Positions 56,553-64,000 of a DNA stretch of 64,000 nucleotides are shown in pieces. The position numbers and the translations under genes were made by a program. The notes under the pieces are model-generated. The model ran no database searches. It saw only the letters and a program-made list of their open reading frames with translations, and was not told where the DNA came from. How positions within the stretch are numbered: the first letter of the stretch is position 1; each line of letters opens with the position of its first letter. The stretch is from Luteimonas sp. RC10 (GTDB lineage: Bacteria; Pseudomonadota; Gammaproteobacteria; Xanthomonadales; Xanthomonadaceae): contig NZ_JACHYJ010000005.1 of NCBI RefSeq assembly GCF_014192745.1, forward strand, positions 248,001 through 312,000, given 5' to 3'.

Positions 56553-57602
56553 TCATCGGGCCGGGTCCACGCCATCGGCATGGCTCGGGGTGTCGCTGTG
56601 GTCGGCGATGCCGGCGATGGCGTGCAATGTCCACATCAGCGAGGCCCGGAACATCGGGCCGTGGGTCAACGCGGGAAACTCGCGGTAGCTCACCTGCAGG
56701 CCGTCGACGCCGGACAGGCGTTCGGCGAGGCGGTGCGCTGCGTCCGGCGGCGCGGCCTCGATGCGACGCAGGTGGACCTGGACGCGCGGATCCGACAGGT
56801 CGCGGTGCGCAACCTGCCGCGTGCGCTCGCCTTCGCCCAACCCGATCAGCACGCGTGCGTGGCGGCCGGCATTGTTGGCCACAAAGCGCTGCTCGGGCGC
56901 GCCCAGCAGCGCGCCATCGCCCCACCACAGCGACGGGCTGCCTGCGGCATAGGTGTCGAACGCCCCGATGCGTGTGTACAGCGCATGCAGCGTGAATAGG
57001 CCGGCCAGCGAGTGGCCCCACAGCGTCTGCCGCGCCGGGTCGGTCTGCACCCGGCGGGCGACCTCGGGTCGGATCGTGCGTTCGAGGGTCTCGAGCATCG
57101 CGTCGGCACCACCGCCACCGACGATCGTGCCGCCGCTGCGCACCGGCCGTTCGCCTTCGAACGGGGTGTAGTCGCGCGTGCGCGCTTCCGAATCGATCCG
57201 CAGGTCATTGGGATAGCCGACGAACACCAGCGCATGCGGCACCGGCTGCGCGGCGAGTTCGGCCAGCAGCGCATCGTCGAATTCGACCAGCGCGGCATTG
57301 CCGTCGAGCATCCACAGCGCCGGATAGCCGGTGGCCGGTGCCGGCGCCTTCGGCACTGCGACGTGCACGCGCCAGCGGCGCTGGCCGTCGGGGCTGGTGA
57401 CGTCGAAGCGCTCGAAGGCGTAGTGGGGCGAGGCGTGGTCGGCGACGGTCTGGCCGATCGCGCGTGTGGGATCGCGCTGCTGCGCGGCCGCGGTCGAGGG
57501 CACGGCCTGCAGCGCGAGCAGCAGGCCGGCGGCCGCGGCCAGCGTCGCCAGGTGGATCGGGCGGTGGGTCGTGGGGCGGCGGCTGTGCATGGGCGTGCGC
57601 AT
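56553..57602 (-). CDS. secreted alpha/beta-hydrolase, IroE-like siderophore esterase
   Basis: A 349-residue protein with an N-terminal signal-like span (HLATLAAAAGLLLALQAVPSTAAA). The esterase domain has the nucleophile motif WGHSLAGL (Ser about 197) and a C-terminal His in FPALTHGPMF (about 313). IroE and related enzymes linearise catecholate siderophores in the periplasm. The start at 57602 lies 7 bases past the fepA-like stop; a Met at 57590 is also possible. Coupling with the receptor supports the siderophore role. Confidence 0.82.
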   Translation of the reverse strand: MRTPMHSRRPTTHRPIHLATLAAAAGLLLALQAVPSTAAAQQRDPTRAIGQTVADHASPHYAFERFDVTSPDGQRRWRVHVAVPKAPAPATGYPALWMLDGNAALVEFDDALLAELAAQPVPHALVFVGYPNDLRIDSEARTRDYTPFEGERPVRSGGTIVGGGGADAMLETLERTIRPEVARRVQTDPARQTLWGHSLAGLFTLHALYTRIGAFDTYAAGSPSLWWGDGALLGAPEQRFVANNAGRHARVLIGLGEGERTRQVAHRDLSDPRVQVHLRRIEAAPPDAAHRLAERLSGVDGLQVSYREFPALTHGPMFRASLMWTLHAIAGIADHSDTPSHADGVDPAR

Positions 57603-57609
57603 CGAGGGC

Positions 57610-59841
57610 TCAGAACCCGATGTTGGTGCTGACGAACCAGGCGCGTCCAGGCTCGTTGTAGGTATAGGCACCGGCGCCCTGGATCTCGTTGGGCGTGCCG
57701 AGGTTGACGCCCGAGGCGTTGCCGCGGCGGAAGATGCGCTTGTCGAGCAGGTTGTCGACGCCCAGCGTGACGCTGACCCGATCGGTGATGCGGTAGCGCC
57801 CGCTCAGGCCCACGAGTGCGTAGGGCGGCATGCGGTCGGCGGCGCTGCCGGTGACCGGGCGGCCCTGGTAGTCGAGGCGCTGCGGCACCTGCTCGCCGTA
57901 GAACGTGGCCTTGGCCAGCAGCGACAGGCGCGCGCTGGCCTGCCAGTCGAACGCGGTGTTGATCGTGTACTCGGGAATCGTCGACAGCGCGTCGCCGGTG
58001 CTGCGGTTCTTCGAGGTGAGCATCCAGGTCACGTTGGTGTTCCAGCGCAACGCCTCGGCCAGCGGCAGTTCCACGCTGCCCTCCAGACCCTCGATCACCG
58101 CCTTGGGGATGTTGTCCCAGCGGAACACGTCGACGTTGCCGACGCGATCGATCGCGACGTGGCCGGCCTCGACCTTGTCGCGGTAGTCGTTGCGGAACCA
58201 GGTCAGGCCAGCCTGCACGCGGCCGTCGGCGAACTGCACGCCCAGTTCCTTGTTGACGCTGGTCTCGGCGTCGAGCGCGTCGTTGCCGACCAGAAAGCAC
58301 GGGCCGCCGCCGCCCCAACAGCCGATGCCCGCGCTGTAGAGCGCGTAGCCGGCGTTGCTCTGGTAGAGATTGGGCGCCTTGTAGGCGCGGGCGATGCCGG
58401 CGCGCAGCGTCCAGGACGGCAGGAACGCGAACGCGGCGCTGACCGCCGGGCTGAGGTTTCCGCCCAACTGGTCATGGTGGTCGTAGCGCAGCGTCGGGGT
58501 CACGGTCAGCGCGTCGCCGATGTAGAGGTTGTCCTCGACGAACACCGAGGCGATGCGCGCATCGCTGCGGCCGTTCCATTGGGTCGGCGGCACCGGCACG
58601 TTCGGCTGCGGATTGCGGTCCTTCAGGCCGGAGGCGTTGTCCTCGAGCCGGCTGTCGACCCACTCGGCGCCGACCGTCAGCACGTGGTCGACGCTGTCGC
58701 CGGTGATCGTGTGGTTGACTTCGCCATGCAGGGTGAGCGTGCGCAGGTCGATGTCGCCGAAGCCGCCATTGACGATGAAGATGCCCTCGGTACCGCCGGC
58801 CAGACCCTCGAGCAGCCGCGTGTTGCGAGTCTTCTCGACGGCGGCATAGGCCAGTGAGCGGGTGGCCTGGCCATACTCGCCGCGATGGCTGACATCGAAG
58901 GTCCTGCGGTAGAGCCGGTTGGTCTCCGCATCGATCCACTTGAGCACTTCGGGATTGCGGTTGGTGTTCTGGGTGTCGCCGGCATAGAGGTTGCCCTGGC
59001 GACTGAACCCGGCGCCCACGTCGATGCGGTGGCCGGGCAGCACGTCCCACAGCAGCTTGGCCGAGGCGTTGCGGTTGCGTACGCCCTCGCGCCCGGCGGG
59101 GAAGGTGCCGGCATTGGTACCGCTGCGCTGCGATGCATGGTCGCGATTGATGTCGAAGGCGTCGGACTCGGCCTTGCCGGCGCTGCCCGACAGGCGGAAC
59201 GACAGCCGGTCCGACAGCGGCCCGCTCATCTGCAGGCCGGCGCGCTGGCTGCCGCCATCGACGCCGTGGGTGGGCACCAGCCCGTAGACATTCAGCGAAC
59301 CGCCGAACTGCGGGCCCGGTGCGCGAGTGACGATGTTGACCACGCCGCCGGCCGCACCGCTGCCGTAGCGCGCTGCCGCCGGGCCGCGCAGCACCTCGAT
59401 GCGCTCGATCTGTTCGGGCGGCACCCAGCCGGTATCGCCGCGCGAGTCACGCTCGCCGCGCCAGCCGTAGCGCACCGAGTTGCGGCTCGAGACCGGGATG
59501 CCGTCGACCAGGATCAGGGTGTTCTCCGGCCCCATGCCGCGGATGTCGATCTGGCGGTTGTTGCCGCGCTGGCCGCTGGTCGAATTGCCGGTCAGGTTGA
59601 CGCCGGGCAGCGTACGCAGGAACTCGGCGATGTCGTTGCGCGGCGGCTGACGCTCGATGTCGTCGGCGAGTACGGTGGACGCGCCCAGCGCCTGGCGTGC
59701 GATCTGCTCGGCGGTGACCCGCACGGTGTCGAGCGTCGTCGCATCCTCCGGCGTCTGGGCCAGGGCCGTGAGCGGCAGCAATGCAGCGATGGCGCTGGTC
59801 AACAGCGCGGGACGGAGAGGCAGGCGGGGGCGAACGGGCAT
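57610..59841 (-). CDS. fepA: FepA-type TonB-dependent catecholate siderophore receptor
   Basis: A 743-residue outer-membrane receptor. A signal peptide is followed by a TonB box-like stretch (TLDTVRVTAE) and the plug. FepA-specific sequence includes SSRNSVRYGWRGERDSRGDT and GWVPPEQIERIEVLRGPAAARYG. A cysteine pair lies in a barrel loop (GIGCWGGGGPCFLVGN). It ends with an aromatic residue (NIGF), as barrel proteins do. It imports ferric enterobactin-like siderophores. A Fur-like box is 60 bases upstream. Confidence 0.9.
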   Translation of the reverse strand: MPVRPRLPLRPALLTSAIAALLPLTALAQTPEDATTLDTVRVTAEQIARQALGASTVLADDIERQPPRNDIAEFLRTLPGVNLTGNSTSGQRGNNRQIDIRGMGPENTLILVDGIPVSSRNSVRYGWRGERDSRGDTGWVPPEQIERIEVLRGPAAARYGSGAAGGVVNIVTRAPGPQFGGSLNVYGLVPTHGVDGGSQRAGLQMSGPLSDRLSFRLSGSAGKAESDAFDINRDHASQRSGTNAGTFPAGREGVRNRNASAKLLWDVLPGHRIDVGAGFSRQGNLYAGDTQNTNRNPEVLKWIDAETNRLYRRTFDVSHRGEYGQATRSLAYAAVEKTRNTRLLEGLAGGTEGIFIVNGGFGDIDLRTLTLHGEVNHTITGDSVDHVLTVGAEWVDSRLEDNASGLKDRNPQPNVPVPPTQWNGRSDARIASVFVEDNLYIGDALTVTPTLRYDHHDQLGGNLSPAVSAAFAFLPSWTLRAGIARAYKAPNLYQSNAGYALYSAGIGCWGGGGPCFLVGNDALDAETSVNKELGVQFADGRVQAGLTWFRNDYRDKVEAGHVAIDRVGNVDVFRWDNIPKAVIEGLEGSVELPLAEALRWNTNVTWMLTSKNRSTGDALSTIPEYTINTAFDWQASARLSLLAKATFYGEQVPQRLDYQGRPVTGSAADRMPPYALVGLSGRYRITDRVSVTLGVDNLLDKRIFRRGNASGVNLGTPNEIQGAGAYTYNEPGRAWFVSTNIGF

Positions 59842-59900
59842 GGGGGATCCGGGACGGCGCAGGACGAGGCGCGTGAAGGTCTCGTTATTTTAGGGTTTAT

Positions 59901-59919
59901 GAGATTGATTCTCAATCTT
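59901..59919 (-). promoter_or_regulatory. Fur-like box of the FepA-type receptor
   Basis: The bases GAGATTGATTCTCAATCTT form an imperfect palindrome that matches the classic 19-bp Fur consensus at about 12 positions. It lies about 60 bases upstream of the receptor ATG in an AT-rich patch. Confidence 0.7.
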
Positions 59920-59966
59920 GAGTCGCCGCGCGCGGGTCGGCAGGTGCCCCGCGCGCGGCATCTCGG

Positions 59967-62027
59967 TCAGAAACGCGCGGTGGCCCCCACGAACCAGGTC
60001 CGGCCGCCGGCGTCGTAGTTGCTGCCGTCTTCCAGGGTCGATTCGTCGGTCAGGTTGCGCACGCCCGCGCGCAACGTCAGGTGGGCATTGACGTCGAAGC
60101 CGCTGATCAGATCCCAGGTGGTGTAGGCCTTGGCGAAGGTCGGGCTGGTCGCCGAGATCAACTGCTCGCCGACATGCTGCGCGCTCAGCGACAGCGCCCA
60201 GGCGTCGTCGATGCGCCAGTCCAGCGAGGTATAGGCCGTGAGCTTGGGCACGACCAGCAGGTTGGCGCCGGTGGTGCGGTTCTTGGACTCGAGCATCCGG
60301 GTGGCATTGGTGGACCAGGTCAGGCGCTCGTGCAGCGGCACCACGATGCTGGCCTCGACGCCGCGGGTGCGCGCCTCCTGGATGTTCTGCGCGACCGTCC
60401 ACCAGAACCCGTTGACATAGCTGCTGTCGAAGCCGGGCAGGCTGCTGAGCGGCATCTGCTCGATCTTGTCCTCGAAGTCGGTGTGGAAGTACGTCGCCGC
60501 GAGCGACCAGCCGCCGCGATCGAAGCCGGCGCCGATCTCGTAGTTCGTGCTCGTTTCCGGCTCGAGATTGGGGTTGCCGGCCATGTAGCAGCCGATCGTG
60601 CCGTCGGCGTTGGGCCGGTAGGTCGGCGAGGTGGTGTCGCCCGTCCAGCCTTCGACGACGAGGCTGCGGCAGCCGTTGCCGCCGGACTGGGTCGCCGCGC
60701 CGGCCGAACCCTGCTTGAGATTGGGGGCGCGGAAGCCGCGCGAGACGCCGCCGCGGACCGTCCAGTCGCGCGAGGGATGCCAGACTGCATAGACGCGGGG
60801 GCTCAGGTTGTCGTCGTAGTTCTCGGTGTTGTCCCAGCGCAGGCCCAGCGTCAGCGTCAGGTTCTCGCGCAGCGACAGATGGTCCTCGACGAACAGGGCC
60901 CAGGCGTCGGCCTCGTTCTTCGGGCTGATCCGGCCGCTGCCGGTCCAGGTCACCGGCACGGTGCCGATCGTGTCGAGGTTCTGCAATTCCTCGCGCTTCC
61001 ACTGTCCGCCGACGTTGAGCGCGTGCGGGATGCCCCAGTCGAAGCCCGTATTGAATACGGCGTCGAGTACGGTCTCCTGGGAATGGTTGCCGACTGCGCT
61101 GCCCTCGTCCTCGTACTCGTTCTGGACCAGCGTGATCTTGGAGGTCGAGGCGTCGCTATAGCGGCCATCGTGGGTGACCACGTAGCCGGTGTGCACCAGC
61201 TTCGACAGGCCCCAGGCACTGACCGCCTCGCCACCCACGTTGCGCTGCACGCCGCGCGAGGCCTCCAGGCCGATGGTGTGGTCGTCGTTGATGCGCCAGT
61301 TGAGCAGGGCGTTGGCATTCTCGGATTTGCTGCCGGGGGTCCGGGCGAAGCCCGCGCCGGTATCGGCATCGCGATCGGTGAGGTTGGCACCGACGCGCAG
61401 GCCCAGACGGTCGGTCAGCGGGCCGCTGAACTGGGCGCCGAGCTGGATGATGTCGCCGCGCGCGTCGTCGCTGGGGCGGCTGTAGTTGTAGGTCGCCGTG
61501 CCGCCCCATTCGGGCGCGATCTTGCGGGTGATGATGTTGATCACGCCGCCCATCGCCTCGGAGCCGTACAGCGACGACATCGGGCCGCGCACGACCTCGA
61601 TGCGCTCGATCATGTCCGGCGACAGCCAGTTCAGATCCTGCGGGCCCAGGTCGTCGCGGTAGTTCACACCCGCCGAATTGCCCTGGCGGCGTCCGTCGAT
61701 GAGGATCAGCGTGTACTGCTCGGGCAAGCCGCGCAGCCGGATCTTGGACTGCGCGCCCGACAGCGCGTAACCGCCCGTCACGCCCGGGATCGTGCTGAGC
61801 AACTGCCCGAGGCTGCTGACCGGTTTGCGCTCGATCTCCTCGCGCGTGACCACGCTGATGCTCGCCGGGGCGTCGCGGATCCACTGCTGCACGCCGGTCG
61901 CGGTGACCACGACGGTATCGAAGTCGGTCGCCGTCGATGCCGGCGAAGCGGGCTGGGCAGCGGCGGGGGACGCCAGAACGAGCGCGACCACGGCCGCGAG
62001 CGGAGAGAGGGCGAGACAGCGAGACAT
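59967..62027 (-). CDS. CirA-type TonB-dependent receptor
   Basis: A 686-residue receptor. The ATG at 62027 gives MSRCLALSPLAAVVALVLASPAAA. The plug has WIRDAPASISVVTREEIERK and ERIEVVRGPMSSLYGSEAMG, and the barrel has GNPNLEPETSTNYEIG and a C-terminal GATARF. The sequence fits the CirA/IrgA group that takes linear catecholates. A different selectivity from the adjacent FepA-type receptor is expected. Fur-like boxes lie in its upstream region, shared with the divergent exporter gene. Confidence 0.9.
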   Translation of the reverse strand: MSRCLALSPLAAVVALVLASPAAAQPASPASTATDFDTVVVTATGVQQWIRDAPASISVVTREEIERKPVSSLGQLLSTIPGVTGGYALSGAQSKIRLRGLPEQYTLILIDGRRQGNSAGVNYRDDLGPQDLNWLSPDMIERIEVVRGPMSSLYGSEAMGGVINIITRKIAPEWGGTATYNYSRPSDDARGDIIQLGAQFSGPLTDRLGLRVGANLTDRDADTGAGFARTPGSKSENANALLNWRINDDHTIGLEASRGVQRNVGGEAVSAWGLSKLVHTGYVVTHDGRYSDASTSKITLVQNEYEDEGSAVGNHSQETVLDAVFNTGFDWGIPHALNVGGQWKREELQNLDTIGTVPVTWTGSGRISPKNEADAWALFVEDHLSLRENLTLTLGLRWDNTENYDDNLSPRVYAVWHPSRDWTVRGGVSRGFRAPNLKQGSAGAATQSGGNGCRSLVVEGWTGDTTSPTYRPNADGTIGCYMAGNPNLEPETSTNYEIGAGFDRGGWSLAATYFHTDFEDKIEQMPLSSLPGFDSSYVNGFWWTVAQNIQEARTRGVEASIVVPLHERLTWSTNATRMLESKNRTTGANLLVVPKLTAYTSLDWRIDDAWALSLSAQHVGEQLISATSPTFAKAYTTWDLISGFDVNAHLTLRAGVRNLTDESTLEDGSNYDAGGRTWFVGATARF

Positions 62028-62116
62028 GGGAACTCCGAGAAAGATCGGGGTAGGGCGGGGGGTCTGGCAGACGGCCGGCGTCGGCATGCGCAGACAGGAA
62101 TATGAATGATACTTGT

Positions 62117-62133
62117 TTGCGAACGATTCTCAA
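62117..62133. promoter_or_regulatory. Fur-like box 1 in the divergent receptor/exporter promoter
   Basis: TTGCGAACGATTCTCAA; its complement TTGAGAATCGTTCGCAA closely follows the ATGAGAATCATTTGCAA pattern of gammaproteobacterial Fur sites. It is 90 bases upstream of the receptor ATG. Confidence 0.65.
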
Positions 62134-62154
62134 CAACCTGGTCGGCTATGGATT

Positions 62155-62180
62155 GCAAATGAGAGTTGGTATCATTTGGC
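62155..62180. promoter_or_regulatory. Fur-like box 2 in the divergent receptor/exporter promoter
   Basis: An imperfect palindrome with arms GCAAATGA and ATCATTTGGC around gagttggt-like central bases. The GCAAATGA half matches known Fur sites. It is 104 bases upstream of the exporter ATG. Confidence 0.65.
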
Positions 62181-62283
62181 GGCGTCGTGCCGCCCCGCTC
62201 CGGGCGTTGCCGGCCGGCGCGGGATGACGGATCCGTCGTTCCTGGCCCCGTCGCCGGCCCGGCCGGCGAATCGAGATGTGTGC

Positions 62284-63495
62284 ATGTCCGCTGTTCCCGC
62301 GTCCTCTCCTCGCGTGCCCGGCCTGTCGGCGCTGGTGTTCACCGCGTTCGCCGGGACGATGGCGATGATGGCGTTCGTTGCCGTCGTCGGCCCGGTCGTG
62401 CGGCTGCTGGGGCTGGCGGAGTGGCATGCCGGCCTGTCGGTGACCGCTGCCGGCGTGCTGTGGATGCTGTCGGCGCGCCGCTGGGGCGCGCTGAGCGATC
62501 GCATCGGGCGCCGACGCGTCCTGCTTGCAGGCCTGGTCGGCTATGCCCTGGTCTACATCGCGATGGCGGTGTTCGTCGATCTGGCATTGCGGCATCCGCC
62601 GGCGGTGCTGCTGTCAGTCCTTGCGCTGGTCGCCACGCGCGCATTGGTCGGACTGTTCTATGCGGCGGTGCCGCCGACCGCCGCGGCACTGGTCGCCGAC
62701 GCGGTGCCGGCGGGGGGCCGCGGTGCGGTGATGGCGCGGCTGGGCAGCGCCAACGCGCTCGGCATGGTGCTCGGTCCCGCGGCGGCCGGCTGGATCGCCT
62801 ACCGCGACATCGCGCTGACGCTGTATCTGGCCGCGGCGTTGCCGCTGCTGTCACTGCTGGTGCTGTGGTGGCGGCTGCCCGACACGCCGGCTGCGCCGGC
62901 GCCACGGTCGGGCCCACGCCCGACGATGGCGGTGGCCGATCGCCGCCTGCGCCTGCCGGTCTACGCGGTGTTCGCGGCGATGGTCTCGGTGACGATCGCG
63001 CAGGTCGTGGTCGGCTTCTTCGCGATCGACCGGCTGGACCTGTCTCCGACCGACGGCGCGCGCGCGGCCGGGCTGTCGCTGACCGCGGTCGGCCTGGGCC
63101 TGATGTGTGCCCAGGCGCTGGTGATGCGGCTGCGCGCGGTGCCGCCGGCGCGCTGGATCGCGATCGGCGCCCTGATTTCGGCGACGGGCTTCGCCTCGTC
63201 GGCGCTGGTGGCCGTGCAATGGCAGTTGTTGCTGGCCTATGGCGTGGCGGCCTTCGGTATGGGGTTCGTGTTCCCGTCGTTCCAGGCGCTGGCCGCCGAT
63301 TCGGTCGAGGCGCACGAACAGGGCGCGGCCGCCGGCACCATCGCCTCGGTCCAGGGACTGGGCATGGTCGTCGGCCCGCTGCTGGGTACGCTGCTTTACC
63401 GCGTCTCGCCCAGCGCGCCGTATCTGCTGATCGGTGTCGTGCTGGTGGTGCTGTCGGTGGCTGCGGCACTGCACCCGCGCGAGGCGCTGCGATGA
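62284..63495 (+). CDS. MFS exporter, probably of a siderophore (EntS-like)
   Basis: A 403-residue MFS protein with 12 spans. The A-motif region is RRWGALSDRIGRRRVLLAG. The ATG at 62284 (MSAVPASSPRVPG) is used; ATG at 62224 would add 20 residues. Its stop overlaps the isochorismate synthase start (ATGA). This coupling and the Fur boxes upstream suggest that it exports the catecholate made by the genes that follow. MFS sequence alone does not reveal the substrate. Confidence 0.83.
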   Translation: MSAVPASSPRVPGLSALVFTAFAGTMAMMAFVAVVGPVVRLLGLAEWHAGLSVTAAGVLWMLSARRWGALSDRIGRRRVLLAGLVGYALVYIAMAVFVDLALRHPPAVLLSVLALVATRALVGLFYAAVPPTAAALVADAVPAGGRGAVMARLGSANALGMVLGPAAAGWIAYRDIALTLYLAAALPLLSLLVLWWRLPDTPAAPAPRSGPRPTMAVADRRLRLPVYAVFAAMVSVTIAQVVVGFFAIDRLDLSPTDGARAAGLSLTAVGLGLMCAQALVMRLRAVPPARWIAIGALISATGFASSALVAVQWQLLLAYGVAAFGMGFVFPSFQALAADSVEAHEQGAAAGTIASVQGLGMVVGPLLGTLLYRVSPSAPYLLIGVVLVVLSVAAALHPREALR

Positions 63496-64000
63496 CCGAG
63501 GCAGCCTTCATGGCAGGGCCCGAGACGATTGTCGGCGACGGCGATCCGATTGCGGCATCGATCTGGTTCCGCTTGCACGGGCCATCACGACAGATCGCCG
63601 CAGAAGGCCGGCGCGCATCGTTGCCTGCGGGGCCGACATCGACGCTCGGCGCCCGGGTGGCTGCGTTCTTCGCACAGAATCGCGACGGGCCGGCGGTGCT
63701 GGTCGGGGCGCTGCCGTTCGACCCGCACGGCGACGATGCGCTGTACCAGCCTGGACACCTGACGACGGCCGACGACACTGCGGCAGGGGCGGCCTGGCCG
63801 CCACCGCTGCGTGGCCATGTGGCCGAGCCGGCCGCCAATGCCTATGCGATGGCGGTCGCGCGCTGTCTCGAGCACCTGCAGCAGGCGGGCGCCACCGCGC
63901 CGCTGCGCAAGGTCGTGCTCGCCCGCAGCCTGCGGATCGATGCCGCCTCCAGGATCGATCCGCTGGCGCTGGCCTCGCGCCTGGGCGCCGATGCCAGCGT
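63492..64000 (+). CDS. entC: isochorismate synthase, 5' part (cut by window end)
   Basis: The first about 169 codons of a gene that continues past the window. It starts at ATG 63492 within the stop of the exporter gene. The visible end, LRKVVLARSLRIDAASRIDPLALASRL, is the typical chorismate-binding strand of EntC/DhbC/MenF enzymes; the early part (WFRLHGPSRQIAAEG) fits the DhbC/EntC group. It would make isochorismate for 2,3-dihydroxybenzoate. The remaining siderophore genes should lie to the right. Confidence 0.85.
   Translation, partial: MTEAAFMAGPETIVGDGDPIAASIWFRLHGPSRQIAAEGRRASLPAGPTSTLGARVAAFFAQNRDGPAVLVGALPFDPHGDDALYQPGHLTTADDTAAGAAWPPPLRGHVAEPAANAYAMAVARCLEHLQQAGATAPLRKVVLARSLRIDAASRIDPLALASRLGADAS

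Overview
The window is a GC-rich, densely coded chromosomal segment from a gammaproteobacterium. It is most likely a member of the Xanthomonadaceae/Lysobacteraceae, such as Lysobacter or Luteimonas. The strongest markers are the fused aspartokinase/diaminopimelate decarboxylase (lysAC), the murL-murD2 pair that makes the D-Glu of peptidoglycan by a route characterised in Xanthomonas, and a Lys/Ala-tailed HU-like protein. No tRNA, rRNA, CRISPR array, complete insertion sequence or prophage was seen.

Left third (1-25 kb). It begins with an M23 peptidase, a DUF533 protein, the HU-like protein, OsmC and a PhzF protein. A tightly overlapping operon follows: lysAC, a small membrane protein, murL, murD2. 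Next come a dienelactone-hydrolase-like protein, ispB divergent from ssb, and a polymyxin-resistance-type module: dgkA, a sensor kinase and a response regulator on the minus strand, with a phosphoethanolamine transferase (eptA-like) divergent on the plus strand. A POT peptide transporter divergent from two S9 peptidases and a DUF819 membrane protein looks like a peptide-use locus.

Middle (25-43 kb). CstA with its YbdD partner, ExoD, CorA and a GH97 glucosidase precede a rearranged version of the conserved miaB-phoH-ybeY-corC block. In E. coli lnt follows corC. Here an Lnb-like DUF4105 protein overlaps the end of corC, two extra secreted proteins lie among the genes, and a TetR-HlyD-ABC exporter operon headed by a perfect 22-bp palindrome separates miaB from phoH.

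Right third (42-64 kb). A lytic transglycosylase, the cytochrome bc1 operon (petABC) with sspA-sspB, DUF3301, nadC, a Trm112-like protein and purE-purK precede a large iron-uptake region (about 51.5-64 kb). That region has a haem/iron-chelate ABC importer with a coupled membrane protein, a secreted beta-propeller protein, an IroE-like esterase, a FepA-type receptor and a CirA-type receptor on the minus strand. Divergent on the plus strand are an EntS-like exporter and the start of isochorismate synthase, cut by the window edge. Fur-like boxes sit in both receptor promoters, so the locus appears to make and recover a catecholate siderophore.

Repeats. Four sites carry palindromic elements built on a 'ccggggtcagagtgca' core (24.8, 25.0, 29.4 and 49.4 kb). 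A separate repeat of about 150 bp occurs twice in opposite orientation (47.1 and 49.5 kb). A run of hairpins lies between the convergent sspB and DUF3301 genes.
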